A DNA stretch of 64,000 bases from Barnesiella propionica (GCF_025567045.1 NZ_JAOQJK010000002.1:62001-126000); one strand, 5' to 3'; shown: positions 17,511 through 26,763, numbered from the stretch's first letter. Program-made: numbers and translations. Notes: generated by a model from the sequence alone, not told the origin.

Positions 17511-17528
17511 ACTTTAGTTTATTTCGTT

Positions 17529-17536
17529 CAAAGATA
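17529..17536 (-). promoter_or_regulatory. -7 promoter box of the DUF4476 gene
   Basis: On the minus strand TATCTTTG matches TAnnTTTG exactly and lies 18 bp before the ATG at 17510. This supports 17510 as the original start and hence the frameshift reading. No clear -33 box was found. Confidence 0.45.
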
Positions 17537-18227
17537 AAATATCCGGATTTATATTACTTCGTTTTTAGATTTATTTAATAAGATATTTATTTTCACTACT
17601 CCGAGAGATATAATCATTAAATTGGCAAGCCGTTGGAAATATATAAGTTGTTGATTCTAATATTATTATTTCTTTATATTCCCGTTTTTGGGAAATATAA
17701 AAGAGTATTTTATCCAAGATGATTTTTTGAAATTGATGATGTAGCATATTATGCTGGTTGATTTTCAATGGTTTATGGTTTAAAAGATAGAAGCCTCGAA
17801 AATTTACTTGTTTTTTTGCCGAAAATCGAAGATTTAACACTTTTAACCTTGATTTGTCTTCACGCGAAGGGAAAAAGAGGAAAATGGCTCTCTTTTGCTC
17901 CGAAACCTCCGGTTCGCAAAGATAAGGCATATCGGTGATTATTTCGCCGATTGGGGCTGCAAAATCGTAGATGAGTTAACAGATATTTTAGTTGATGGAT
18001 GCAGCCAAAAGAGAAAGTCAGCAAGCATAGTTCGGCTTTGGCGCAGCCATCTCTTTTCTTCCCTTTTTAGCTTTACTTTAATGCACGCATATATGAATAC
18101 GGAGATAAAGTAAAGCTGTTTTTCATTTGAGGTGCAAATAAATTCTCAATTTGGCGGTATGTTCAAGAATAAATTTTATCTTTATATTAAATAATATTTT
18201 ATTTGTTGGTTGGTAAATATGTGAACT
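17537..18227. other. Gene-poor left boundary of the defence island
   Basis: About 690 bp with no convincing gene. Two overlapping open frames exist (17571-17930 minus, 17895-18113 plus) but neither has a domain or good coding pattern. The minus one (MPYLCEPEVSEQKRAIF...) has the look of a stretch that recurs in Bacteroidales genomes, which I cannot confirm. The T-rich segment at 18130-18215 may hold the promoter of the following regulator (TATCTTTA near 18175). This is the likely left junction between core genome and island. Confidence 0.4.
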
Positions 18228-18545
18228 ATGAATAATATAGTAGCTTTTAATTTTTCTAATCCCAATGATGTTGCTTTACAGATTGCAGCGAGGGTCAATG
18301 CTCGGAGACTTGAACTGGATTTAACCCAAGAGGGATTGGCAGCAAGAGCCGGGATCGAGTTTGCCTCTTATCGTAGATTTGAGCAGACGGGAGAGATTTC
18401 ATTGAGAGGATTGCTCCAGATTGGATTTGCCTTGAATACGCTATCTGAGTTTGATGCTCTTTTTATGCAGAAACAGTATCAATCGATTGATACTGTGTTG
18501 AATGAGCAGAGTGTTATACGTAAACGAGGCGAGAAAAATGAATAG
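18228..18545 (+). CDS. HipB-like XRE antitoxin/regulator
   Basis: A 105-aa single-domain DNA-binding protein. The helix-turn-helix spans about residues 20-62 (ARRLELDLTQEGLAARAGIE, FASYRRFEQTGEISLRGLLQ), as in the small HipB-type partners of Bacteroidetes HipA kinases. Its 3' end overlaps the start of the DUF6946 gene by 8 bp. In the usual arrangement this position is followed by hipA, and a broken hipA does lie 0.8 kb further on. It is expected to bind its own promoter and repress the unit. Confidence 0.85.
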   Translation: MNNIVAFNFSNPNDVALQIAARVNARRLELDLTQEGLAARAGIEFASYRRFEQTGEISLRGLLQIGFALNTLSEFDALFMQKQYQSIDTVLNEQSVIRKRGEKNE

Positions 18546-18546
18546 C
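18494..18546 (+). repeat. Diverged direct repeat, copy 1 (hipB 3' end)
   Basis: This 53-bp stretch covers the hipB tail, its stop and the first codons of the DUF6946 gene. It matches 19319-19372 at 44 of 53 positions with a one-base gap. Together they bracket the DUF6946 gene. Confidence 0.8.
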
Positions 18547-19278
18547 TTTATAAGGAAGATAAAAGTTAAAAATACGGAGATTTCTAGTTTCAAAGAGTGG
18601 GAACATGCGTTTCATGATTCTATACATTGGAAAGAGGGACGAAGTGCCTATTCATTAGCTGATTTCGTGATTAATAGGAATGGGATTGAAAGGATAACTG
18701 AAATATTAGGTCGTTGTGGTTTCATTGGTTTACAACTTTTATCTTGCGATGTAGAAACATCTGTTAAATTTGATGATTATAATAGGCCCAGTCAGAGAGA
18801 CATGATCTTAACTGGAGAATTGAAAAATTCGGATAGGGTCTTTATAACTGTAGAAGCAAAAGTGGATGAAAGTTTTGGTAAAACAATAGGTAATAGTATT
18901 ATTTCTCAAAGTTCTCACAGAGCGAAAGAATTACTTAAGAAATTCATACCGTATTATAAAGATCAGGATAAAAAACTGCGATATCAATTGTTCCATGCAA
19001 CAGCTGCAACAATAGAAAAAGGAGATTATGGGCAAGATTTTCAAATATCGATTATGCTTGTTTTAGTGTTTAAAACAAAAGGATATGGGAATGGTGTGGA
19101 CTATAATGAAGAAAAAAGCCAAAAAAACTTCTCAGATTTTAAGGATTACATGCAAGCAATAGGAGCTAAAAAAATTATTGATATAGAACCTTATGTTTGG
19201 AGCCTCAATTATAATGGTAAAGAGGTTGTTTTCATATATTCACAAATTGAACATAAAAATCTTCAAATCAAAGAATGA
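18538..19278 (+). CDS. DUF6946 family protein, putative PD-(D/E)XK-like nuclease
   Basis: A 246-aa protein with the DUF6946 pattern: HWKEGRSAYSLADFV (residues 30-44), PSQRDMIL, VEAKVDESFGKTIG and LRYQLFHATAATIE. Asp88, Glu106 and Lys108 are spaced like the D...ExK core of PD-(D/E)XK enzymes, so a nucleic-acid cleaving role is plausible but unproven. The ATG at 18538 overlaps the hipB stop; a longer frame from 18502 would overlap hipB deeply and is not favoured. The gene is AT-rich. It sits between diverged copies of the hipB tail, so it looks inserted into a hipBA locus and now forms a two-gene unit with hipB. Confidence 0.75.
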   Translation: MNSFIRKIKVKNTEISSFKEWEHAFHDSIHWKEGRSAYSLADFVINRNGIERITEILGRCGFIGLQLLSCDVETSVKFDDYNRPSQRDMILTGELKNSDRVFITVEAKVDESFGKTIGNSIISQSSHRAKELLKKFIPYYKDQDKKLRYQLFHATAATIEKGDYGQDFQISIMLVLVFKTKGYGNGVDYNEEKSQKNFSDFKDYMQAIGAKKIIDIEPYVWSLNYNGKEVVFIYSQIEHKNLQIKE

Positions 19279-19318
19279 AAATATATTTGCGTATAAGAAG
19301 TGATTTATAGTGGAATAA

Positions 19319-19372
19319 TGTATTGAACGAGCAAAATGTTACCCGTAAAAGAGGATAGAAAAAATGAATAGC
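19319..19372 (+). repeat. Diverged direct repeat, copy 2 (hipB tail remnant before hipA)
   Basis: This copy encodes a hipB-like tail (VLNEQNVTRKRG then TAG) followed by the hipA start ATGAATAGC. It is the original hipB-hipA junction or a recombined relative of it. Confidence 0.8.
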
Positions 19373-20476
19373 ATAAAACAGATAGAGGTCATTTATGATA
19401 ATCGGCAGGTTGGCCGCTTGGCTCTGACCAAAGAGGGCTTGTGCGCATTTGAGTATTCGGTAGAGTGGCTCAATGCATGATTTTCCATATCTCCGTTTGA
19501 ACTGCCATTACGCAGTGGGGGCGTAAAACCTCGTCCGTTTGAAGGTGGTTTCGGTGTTTTTGATGACTGCTTGCCTGATGGGTGGGGATTGCTAATGATA
19601 GATACTTGCAACAGAACGGAATCAAGCCATGTGTATTGTCATTACTTGACCGCTTTGTATTGGTCGGTTCGACAGGACGTGGAGCATTGGAGTTCCGTCC
19701 TGACAAAAGTGTCGTGTCGAAGCAAGAGTATGCGGATTTCGAGAAACAGGCTTTGGAAGCTGAGCAGATTCTTGATAATGAAGATTACACAGTGGAGGGG
19801 ATTAAGGAGTTTCAATATAGAGGCGGTACTCCCGGTGGTGCCAGACCGAAAATTTTCACTCGTTATGAAGGGAAAGAGTGGCTGGTGAAGTTTTGTTCAA
19901 AGAGAGATTCCAAACGCATCGGTGTCGATGAATACCGTTATTCGCTTCTCGTAAAGAAGAGTGGAATAGAGATACCTGGCGGCTATTTGAGGACAAATAC
20001 TTTGGTGTAGAGCGTTTTGACCGTACACCGAATGGTAAATTGCACGTGGTAAGTATTGCTGGATTGATTGGTGCTGACTATCGGATACCGAGTATAGACT
20101 ACACGCATATCTTTCAGGTGGCGCAGCCTTGATACATAGTGTTGTAGAATTGTGGAAAGTTTATCGTCTGATGGTATTCAATTATCTGATAGATAACAAA
20201 GACGACCACGCCAAGAATTTTGCCTTTATCTATCGTGCTGGAGACTGGCATTTCGTACCGGCATACGACCTTTTGCCAAGTGATGGGATAAACGAGTTTC
20301 GCACAACGTCAATTAATGATAGCATCGAACCTGTGAAAGAAGATCTTTTGAGTGTTGCTGTAAAGGCTGGTTTGGATAAGAAAGAGATTGTAGAAGTGTT
20401 TGAAAAAATAGAAAAATGTGTAAGAAGGTTTTTGTCTCACCTAAACCAAAGTGAATGTTTTTCAAAGGAATGTTGA
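19364..20476 (+). pseudogene. hipA kinase pseudogene
   Basis: HipA is a serine/threonine kinase toxin. All parts can be traced: the N-terminal domain (MNSIKQIEVIYDNRQVGRLA), SPFELPLRS, FDDCLPDGWGLL, the ATP-loop region RGGTPGGARPKIF, LFEDKYFGVERFDR, and the catalytic stretch IDNKDDHAKNFAFI with PAYDLLPSD. They are split by a TGA near 19478 (a Gly or similar codon in homologues) and frameshifts near 19595, 19975 and 20120. With at least four lesions it cannot make an active kinase. Confidence 0.88.
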
Positions 20477-20481
20477 ATACG

Positions 20482-21495
20482 ATGAGGAAATATTACAAAT
20501 ACAGAGGAGGAATAGGCGTTTTTGATAAGAATGGTAATTCGATATTTGAGAGAGATATAAACACTCTTGCAAATAATCAAATCTTTCTTCCCACAAAAAG
20601 AGAATTAAATGATCCAACGGAAGGCTTTTGTAATGACGATGTGATTAGAACTTTATTTGAAGAACTAAAAGATTTTTCAATAGAAGTAAAAAGACAATAT
20701 GAAGGATTGCTTGAAAAGTTTGCAAAAGTAGGGATTTATTCGTGTAGTAACAATGTGACCAATGAATTGTTATGAGCTTATTATGGTGGTGGACATTCTG
20801 GTTTTGCTATAGAATATGACATTGATAGGCTCAAAGAATCGTTAAATTATAATCAATATTTTCAATCTATTTTTGATTTTGACGTTAAGTATTCTCGAAC
20901 CATTCCTATTGCAGATTTAACGGTACTTCATGGGAAAGACATTATTCGAATCCTGAAGACATTCTTAGGAACAAAATCATATTCATGGAAGCATGAAGAG
21001 GAACATCGTTTGATTGTTGAAGGGAGTGGATTGTTTGATATTGATTACAGAGCAATAACAGGGATTTATTTTGGATATAGAATGCATGAAGGAGAAGTAG
21101 ATTATATAATGAATACTTTGCAAAGCAGAGGATTGTCATATTATAAAATGGAACTAATAGATAAAACTTACGAGTTTATACCCATGCCAGTTGAAGATAA
21201 ATATGTTAATGCAACTAAATATGTCGCTAATTGTATTGACTATGATGTGGATAAATTACTTCTTAATAGTTGTGTTAGCGAAGAGGATATTCTATTGTAT
21301 AGAGATAAATTTATTGAGGCATTGGAAAGTATAAAAAATGAGCCATTCATAAAAGATGTTTATATAGCAACAAAAAGTTCTGATTCTGTAGAACCGTTAT
21401 TTAAAATCTTTGCTAATACTAAATCCGGGATGCCTCCGATTAGAGAATTTAATTTTAAACTCAACGATAAAGGAGAACTTTATAGAATAAAATAA
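20482..21495 (+). pseudogene. DUF2971 gene interrupted by one TGA
   Basis: The first part (MRKYYKYRGGIGVFDKNG, IFLPTKRELNDPTEGF, VGIYSCSNNVTNELL) and the second (AYYGGGHSGFAIEYD to YRIK) are one continuous frame of 337 codons broken only by TGA at 20773-20775. DUF2971 proteins normally read NELLWAYY here, so the stop replaces a TGG tryptophan codon. Everything else is intact, which implies a recent nonsense mutation. The family's function is unknown, though it recurs in defence islands. The ATPase-nuclease gene begins 6 bp later, so both were probably one unit. Confidence 0.8.
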
Positions 21496-21501
21496 TGTGT
21501 T

Positions 21502-24500
21502 ATGGAAGATAAAGAGTTGACTCTACAAGAAAGGATAGAACAAGAAGCTAAAGATACCTTAAATAGAACAATGTGGGAAGGTTATGCAAACGATATTCTT
21601 ACAGGACTTCAAAAAAATCCAGGTATACAACCAGATCGTCCAATATGGGAACTTGTACAAAATGCTCGTGATGTTTCACTTGAAGGAGAAAAGTCTAAAA
21701 TTGTGTTTGTGCGTAAGCAAGATAGTTTTATATTTAAGCATAATGGACAGCCATTTACTCGCAGAACATTGCAATCGCTTATCTTGCAAACAAGTTCGAA
21801 AGTTAGGCAAGATATTATTCAGGTTGGACAGTATGGAACAGGTTTTCTGACTACCCATAAGTTTGGTTTGAATTTTCGCTTAACAGGTTCGTTGTCTTTA
21901 CTTGATGGATTGAAGTTCCACGATTTCTATGGCGGAGATTTTATGATTAAACGTTCTGCCCAAGACAGAGTAATGCTTAGCAAAGATCTTGGCGACATTA
22001 TTTCTAAAACTCAACAATGGGGCATAGATTTAAGTTCTTTGTTAGATGTACCTATGAAAGAAACAACATTTGAATATCTGCACAATGTTGATGCAGAACG
22101 TGAAAATGCTAAAGTTGCTATTGAGGATGCGTCAAAACTAGTTCCATTTGTGCTGGCTTTAAACAAGCACATAGAATCAATCAGTTTTAGGGATGAGGTA
22201 GAAAACTCTATTGAAAGTTTTATTTTTCAGAAAGAAGAAGTATTTGATAGTTTTGAAGATCTATGGGTATATGAAACCACTATCCTTCATTCAAAAAATG
22301 GACAACAGAGTGAGATGATAAATTTGTTTCTACTAAAAAGTAAAACTTCATTAGAAGAGAAAACAGGGGAAAGTAAATTTACTGTTATTTTACCTTTAGA
22401 GAAAACAAAGTATGGATTAAAGGTATTCAGTTTTGATACTGATATCCCTCGTCTTTACCTCTATTTGCCTCTTCTAGGATCAAAACAATGGGGTTCTAAT
22501 TTCTTATTTCATAGTCCTTCATTTACATGTGATCAAGATTCTAGGGATTCGCTTATGTTGCGGTCAAATCCTCAATCAGAGGTGCAACATGATCAAAAGA
22601 ATAAAGCTATAATTAAGGAGGCGGGAGAAGCTCTTAGGAAATATTTAACACACAAATATTATTCTATAAAGGATGCAAGATTGTTATGTCCTATTAATTT
22701 TATGATGGGAAAAGGAACGGATGAGGTTGGCCGATATTACCGTGACTTACAAAAAGAATGGGTTTCTTTTTTCGAGAGTTTAGATCTTGTTGAGACAAAA
22801 GATCACAAGACATGTTCGGTTCAGTCTATTCGTGTACTTAACAATGAACTTAGTTCTGCATGTGAGCAGGATGCAGCTTTATTAGATGCTGTCTACGAAT
22901 TGCTATCCAAGACAACTCATAATTTAGTTTTACCCAAGAAGGAAGAAATGTTGTTTTGGAGTAAAGTGACAAATGAATGGTATGAAAGTGATGAATCCCC
23001 AAACAAACATGTAGTATCTATGGACAGTATTGTATCTATGATACAAATAACTGTCATTACTGAAACGGATTTGGATTGGTTGCATAAACTCTGTGATTTT
23101 TTCAAGTATAATAATCATGCAGATTATTTAAATAAGCCAATAATCCCGAATGAGGAATACACCTTATGCACTCAAAAAGATTTGGTGAAACCTGCTAACT
23201 TTGGAAATCAGTTAAGGACTATTCTTAAAATTTTGACACCAGAATCTATAAAAAAATTCGTTCATTATCGCTTTGTTGATATTGTAAAAGAATCTTCTAT
23301 CGACTTTGGATATATAGAGGTAAATACTACTTTAAGTAGTTATTTCGAGCATCTATCTCCTTCTTACGATGTGCTGAAGAATTCTATAATCGCAGGTAGT
23401 AGAGTAAATATTTATCAGTATACCGAAAAGCGAATTCCGCAGAATGAGGTTCATGCAATTTTGGACTTGTATAAAATGCTGGTAGCAAACAGCATTGGTG
23501 GGTTTCCTGAAAGATGTTTTAATCTACTTTCTGAGTATTATGACTATCATTCAGAAATAACAGAAATCGCCACTAAGGATGTTCTTGATGTGCGAAAATG
23601 TTATAATACCTTATTACATGATGCTTTGCTGGGATTTACATTACAGGAAGATAAAAACAGTATGGCAAATTGGACCTTAAGAATGGTAAAGGAATTGTTT
23701 GATTTTAAGGATAGTCAAATTTTTCTTAGAAATTATCAAGTATATCCTGATCAAATTGGGACCTTTAAGTATGCTTCTCAATTAAAAAAAGAGGAAAGAG
23801 GTATGCCTCCACGGATTAAAGAACTATATAACGAGATTTGCAAAAATGGAGACGATAAAATTGAAAATGAATTGGTAGATAATGCTTTTGCACCTTATTT
23901 TGTTGAATTAAACGAATTGAAATCGCAAGAATTGGCTGATGAAATCCAGAAGCCATTTAAGGGAGATGATGGCAAAAGAACCATAGCGAAAGATAAGAAT
24001 CAAAAGCAATATTTGGAAATTATTGAGCATTTTAATGATAAAGAGGATGGACCTGTTTGGAAAGGATTGTTTTCCATTATAAACAATATACGTCCATACT
24101 TAATGCTCTCGGTTATTGATAGCCCACAGAAACAAGAGAGTATCTTTACAATTATGAAAGTAGAAGATGAGATAAAATTACAAAAGATTGCAGAACTTGC
24201 TAAAGATCCGAATTTTGATCTTATAGTCACATTGGGCAAGGAAGCTCTTGATAAGGAAGAACGCGAAAAGAATGATTTTGAATTTAAAAAAGAACTTGGT
24301 TTTATTGTGGAAAAAATTTTGCAGGAAGAATTTAAAGGCATTCTAGGAGAAAATAAGTTGACGGCACCCTTAGTTGATAATAAACAAGGGGGGCAGGATT
24401 TAATGTTATATATCAACGATGTTCCTGTCTATTACATAGAGGTTAAGTCGAGATGGTCTTCTGATAAGTCTGTTTTGATGAGTACCCTACAGCACAGAAC

Positions 24501-24801
24501 CTCTTATCAAGAAAAAGAACACTATGCTCTTTGTGCTGCTGATATGACATCGTTTATTGAGCAGGCTAGGAAACATGAATATCCTCCTTTCAAACAAATT
24601 GAAAGTCATCTAACTTTTGTTCCAAATATTGGAAAACTAAATGACCGATTGAAGGATGCAACATTAGAGGAAGATAAGCAAGTGCATATTGCTGGAGGTT
24701 ATCAAGTGCTTGTTTCCCAAACAGTAATAGGTGATAATGGTATTTCGTTTAGAGACTTTATGGAATTGCTAAAGAGTAAGATTAACGAGACCTTAAGGTA
24801 A
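21502..24801 (+). CDS. GHKL-ATPase (sacsin-like) with C-terminal DUF3883/PD-(D/E)XK-like domain
   Basis: A 1099-aa protein. The N-terminal HSP90-type ATPase fold shows the N box ELVQNARD (Glu50, Asn54), FKHNGQPFT, and the lid motif GQYGTGF at residues 109-115. The long middle is helical and unrecognised. Near the C-terminus, GGQDLMLYIND (Asp966) and YYIEVKSRW (Glu980, Lys982) form a D...ExK pattern within a NOV/DUF3883-like domain. The pairing implies an ATP-gated nuclease or DNA-binding protein and is typical of defence islands. Base composition is AT-rich. It follows the DUF2971 frame by 6 bp. Domains are well supported; activity is inferred. Confidence 0.82.
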   Translation: MEDKELTLQERIEQEAKDTLNRTMWEGYANDILTGLQKNPGIQPDRPIWELVQNARDVSLEGEKSKIVFVRKQDSFIFKHNGQPFTRRTLQSLILQTSSKVRQDIIQVGQYGTGFLTTHKFGLNFRLTGSLSLLDGLKFHDFYGGDFMIKRSAQDRVMLSKDLGDIISKTQQWGIDLSSLLDVPMKETTFEYLHNVDAERENAKVAIEDASKLVPFVLALNKHIESISFRDEVENSIESFIFQKEEVFDSFEDLWVYETTILHSKNGQQSEMINLFLLKSKTSLEEKTGESKFTVILPLEKTKYGLKVFSFDTDIPRLYLYLPLLGSKQWGSNFLFHSPSFTCDQDSRDSLMLRSNPQSEVQHDQKNKAIIKEAGEALRKYLTHKYYSIKDARLLCPINFMMGKGTDEVGRYYRDLQKEWVSFFESLDLVETKDHKTCSVQSIRVLNNELSSACEQDAALLDAVYELLSKTTHNLVLPKKEEMLFWSKVTNEWYESDESPNKHVVSMDSIVSMIQITVITETDLDWLHKLCDFFKYNNHADYLNKPIIPNEEYTLCTQKDLVKPANFGNQLRTILKILTPESIKKFVHYRFVDIVKESSIDFGYIEVNTTLSSYFEHLSPSYDVLKNSIIAGSRVNIYQYTEKRIPQNEVHAILDLYKMLVANSIGGFPERCFNLLSEYYDYHSEITEIATKDVLDVRKCYNTLLHDALLGFTLQEDKNSMANWTLRMVKELFDFKDSQIFLRNYQVYPDQIGTFKYASQLKKEERGMPPRIKELYNEICKNGDDKIENELVDNAFAPYFVELNELKSQELADEIQKPFKGDDGKRTIAKDKNQKQYLEIIEHFNDKEDGPVWKGLFSIINNIRPYLMLSVIDSPQKQESIFTIMKVEDEIKLQKIAELAKDPNFDLIVTLGKEALDKEEREKNDFEFKKELGFIVEKILQEEFKGILGENKLTAPLVDNKQGGQDLMLYINDVPVYYIEVKSRWSSDKSVLMSTLQHRTSYQEKEHYALCAADMTSFIEQARKHEYPPFKQIESHLTFVPNIGKLNDRLKDATLEEDKQVHIAGGYQVLVSQTVIGDNGISFRDFMELLKSKINETLR

Positions 24802-24925
24802 CAATTTTCAAAATTGGAACGATTGCTTATATCATAAAACTGTAATATGTTTGGCTAGAAAATTGGTATATTGGTAGTTTGGATGTGCATGACAATTGTG
24901 TGATGCGGCTGCATTTTAACCTATG

Positions 24926-24977
24926 ACATATCATTAAATAAATAAAAAGCATTAATTTTGCATATTATATGATATGT
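24926..24977 (+). promoter_or_regulatory. Promoter and operator-like inverted repeat before the second hipB
   Basis: Half-sites ACATATCAT (24926-24934) and ATGATATGT (24969-24977) are perfect inverted copies spaced 34 bp apart. Between them TAATTTTG (24953-24960) matches the -7 box. HipB dimers bind paired palindromic operators across their own promoters, so this is a good candidate autoregulatory site. Confidence 0.5.
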
Positions 24978-25031
24978 TGGACATAGCAAAGTCATTGACG
25001 CAGTCGCTTTGCACCTTAAATAGATAAAATA

Positions 25032-25352
25032 ATGACAAAGAATACAATGGGGACTAAGTTGCCCCGAAAATTAGAGCAGAAAATGTCGGTTGTGGGAGAG
25101 CAGATTAAATTGGCTCGCTTACGCAGAAATCTGAGTGTGGCTCAGATTGCAGAACGTGCAACTTGCTCTCCGTTGACTGTTTCCCGAATAGAGAAAGGCG
25201 TACCAACAGTAGCAATCGGAATCTACTTGCGAGTGTTGTATGCTTTGCAACTTGACGCTGATATTCTGTGGCTGGCAAAGGAAGACAAGTTGGGAAAAGC
25301 TTTGCAGGATTTGAGTTTGAAGACAAGGGGACGTGCCTCAAAAAAGGAATAA
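25032..25352 (+). CDS. HipB-like XRE antitoxin/regulator, second copy
   Basis: A 106-aa regulator. The helix-turn-helix is at about residues 20-70 (VGEQIKLARLRRNLSVAQIA, CSPLTVSRIEKGVPTVAIG). The C-terminus is basic (LKTRGRASKKE). It is a different lineage from the first HipB-like protein, lacking the VLNEQ tail. The hipA-like gene starts 4 bp after its stop. An inverted repeat straddles its promoter. Confidence 0.88.
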   Translation: MTKNTMGTKLPRKLEQKMSVVGEQIKLARLRRNLSVAQIAERATCSPLTVSRIEKGVPTVAIGIYLRVLYALQLDADILWLAKEDKLGKALQDLSLKTRGRASKKE

Positions 25353-25355
25353 ACG

Positions 25356-26628
25356 ATGAAAACACTATATGTATATGCCGATTTTGACTGGTTCAAGGAA
25401 ACAGAACTCGTTGGTGAGTTAGGCTATGAATCTCTTCGTGGCTCGGACAGCTATTGTTTTACTTTCAATGATGAATGGTTGAAAAAACACGGAGATTTGT
25501 TTCTGAGCGATGACCTGAATAATTATCCGGGACAACAATATACGCAACCGGAGAAAGATATATTCGGATGTTTTGCCTGATCGTTGGGGGCGAGCACTGT
25601 TGCTGCGACGTGAGCAGATTGCAGCGATGGAAGAGAAGCGACCGGTACGGAGACTTTCTTCTTTCGACTTTTTGATCGGTATCGATGACTTTTCCCGGAT
25701 GGGTGCTTTCCGTTTCAAGGAATCAAAAGACGGAGGATTTATAAATGTAAGTGAGTCGTTGAAAATCCTAACTCTGACGGATATTAGAGAATTGATTGCA
25801 GCCAGTACGGAAATTGAGAAAAGCGAAGAGGGGAATGTCCTTCCTGATAGGAAATGGGTTGCCCAACTTGTACAGCCGGGCTCTTCATTGGGTGGTGCAA
25901 GACCTAAAGCCAGTGTGATAGACACGGATAAAACGCTTTATATCGCCAAGTTTCCTTCTCGCAAGGATGATTATGATGCCGGACTTTGGGAGCATTTCAG
26001 CCACCTTCTTGCCGTGAAAGCCGGTATAAATGTAGCGAAAACCAAAGTGCTGGCTACCGGAGAGAAATATCACACGTTGCTTTCTCAACGCTTTGACAGA
26101 ACCCAAGAAGGTAAACGGATTCACTTTGCTTCTGCCATGACCTTATTGGGGCTCAATGACGGCGACAACGCAACTACGGGACACGGTTATCTGGATATAG
26201 TCGATTTCATAATCCAGGACTGTACGAATGTGGAAGAGAATCTGCAGGAACTCTATCACCGTGCAGCTTTCAATATCTGCATTGGCAATAGCGATGACTA
26301 TTTCCGCAATCATGGTTTTCTTTTGACTGCAAAAGGTTGGACGCTTTCTCCTGCATACGATATGAACCCCACTCTGAATGAATATCAAAGTCTGCTTATC
26401 TCATCAACTTCCAACAAGGCAGACCTTGGTATTTTGCTTGATGCTTGTGACGACTACATGCTTAACCGTAAAACGGCTGAAAAGATTATTTCAGAAGTAG
26501 TTGAAGCAGTGAAAGGATGGCGAGAATTGACAACGTGGTTAGGCATTTCCAAAAGAGAGATGGATGTGTTTGGTGGGGTGTTGAATAAAAAGTATAAGAT
26601 AGGGCACAAATTAGCATTTGGAACATAG
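25356..26628 (+). pseudogene. hipA kinase gene split by a short deletion
   Basis: The first frame (25356-25580, 74 aa: MKTLYVYADFDWFKE to YTQPEKDIFGCFA) and the second (25573-26628: SDVLPDRWGRALLLRREQ...) are parts of one HipA. Relatives read DIFGMFSDVLPDRWGR; the join looks like an 11-nt slippage deletion between near-identical CGGATGTTTT copies. The kinase part is otherwise complete, with SSLGGARPKAS, the QRFDRTQEG element and GNSDDYFRNHGFLL, where Tyr replaces the usual His of DxH. PAYDMNPT is present. A truncated kinase from an internal start is conceivable; loss of function is likelier. Confidence 0.8.
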
Positions 26629-26702
26629 ACGCGACGTAAATCAACCAGTCATCATCTATTATTAGACGAAAAACGCAAATAATTATCGAAATAGACCTAA
26701 AG

Positions 26703-26735
26703 ATTGTGGTGTGTGAAAATAATTTAGTAAATTTG
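26703..26735 (+). promoter_or_regulatory. Promoter of the restriction operon
   Basis: ATTG at 26703-26706 and TAAATTTG at 26728-26735 are separated by 21 bp, an excellent match to the Bacteroidetes promoter. It precedes the XRE gene by about 28 bp and is the only good promoter found before the helicase-Mod-Res genes. Confidence 0.6.
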
Positions 26736-26763
26736 AAAACGACAAACATCAAATTGGATATAT

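Noticed and set aside
17571..17930. 119-residue minus-strand frame as a gene.
   Set aside because: No domain, no promoter or neighbour logic; kept only as part of the boundary description.
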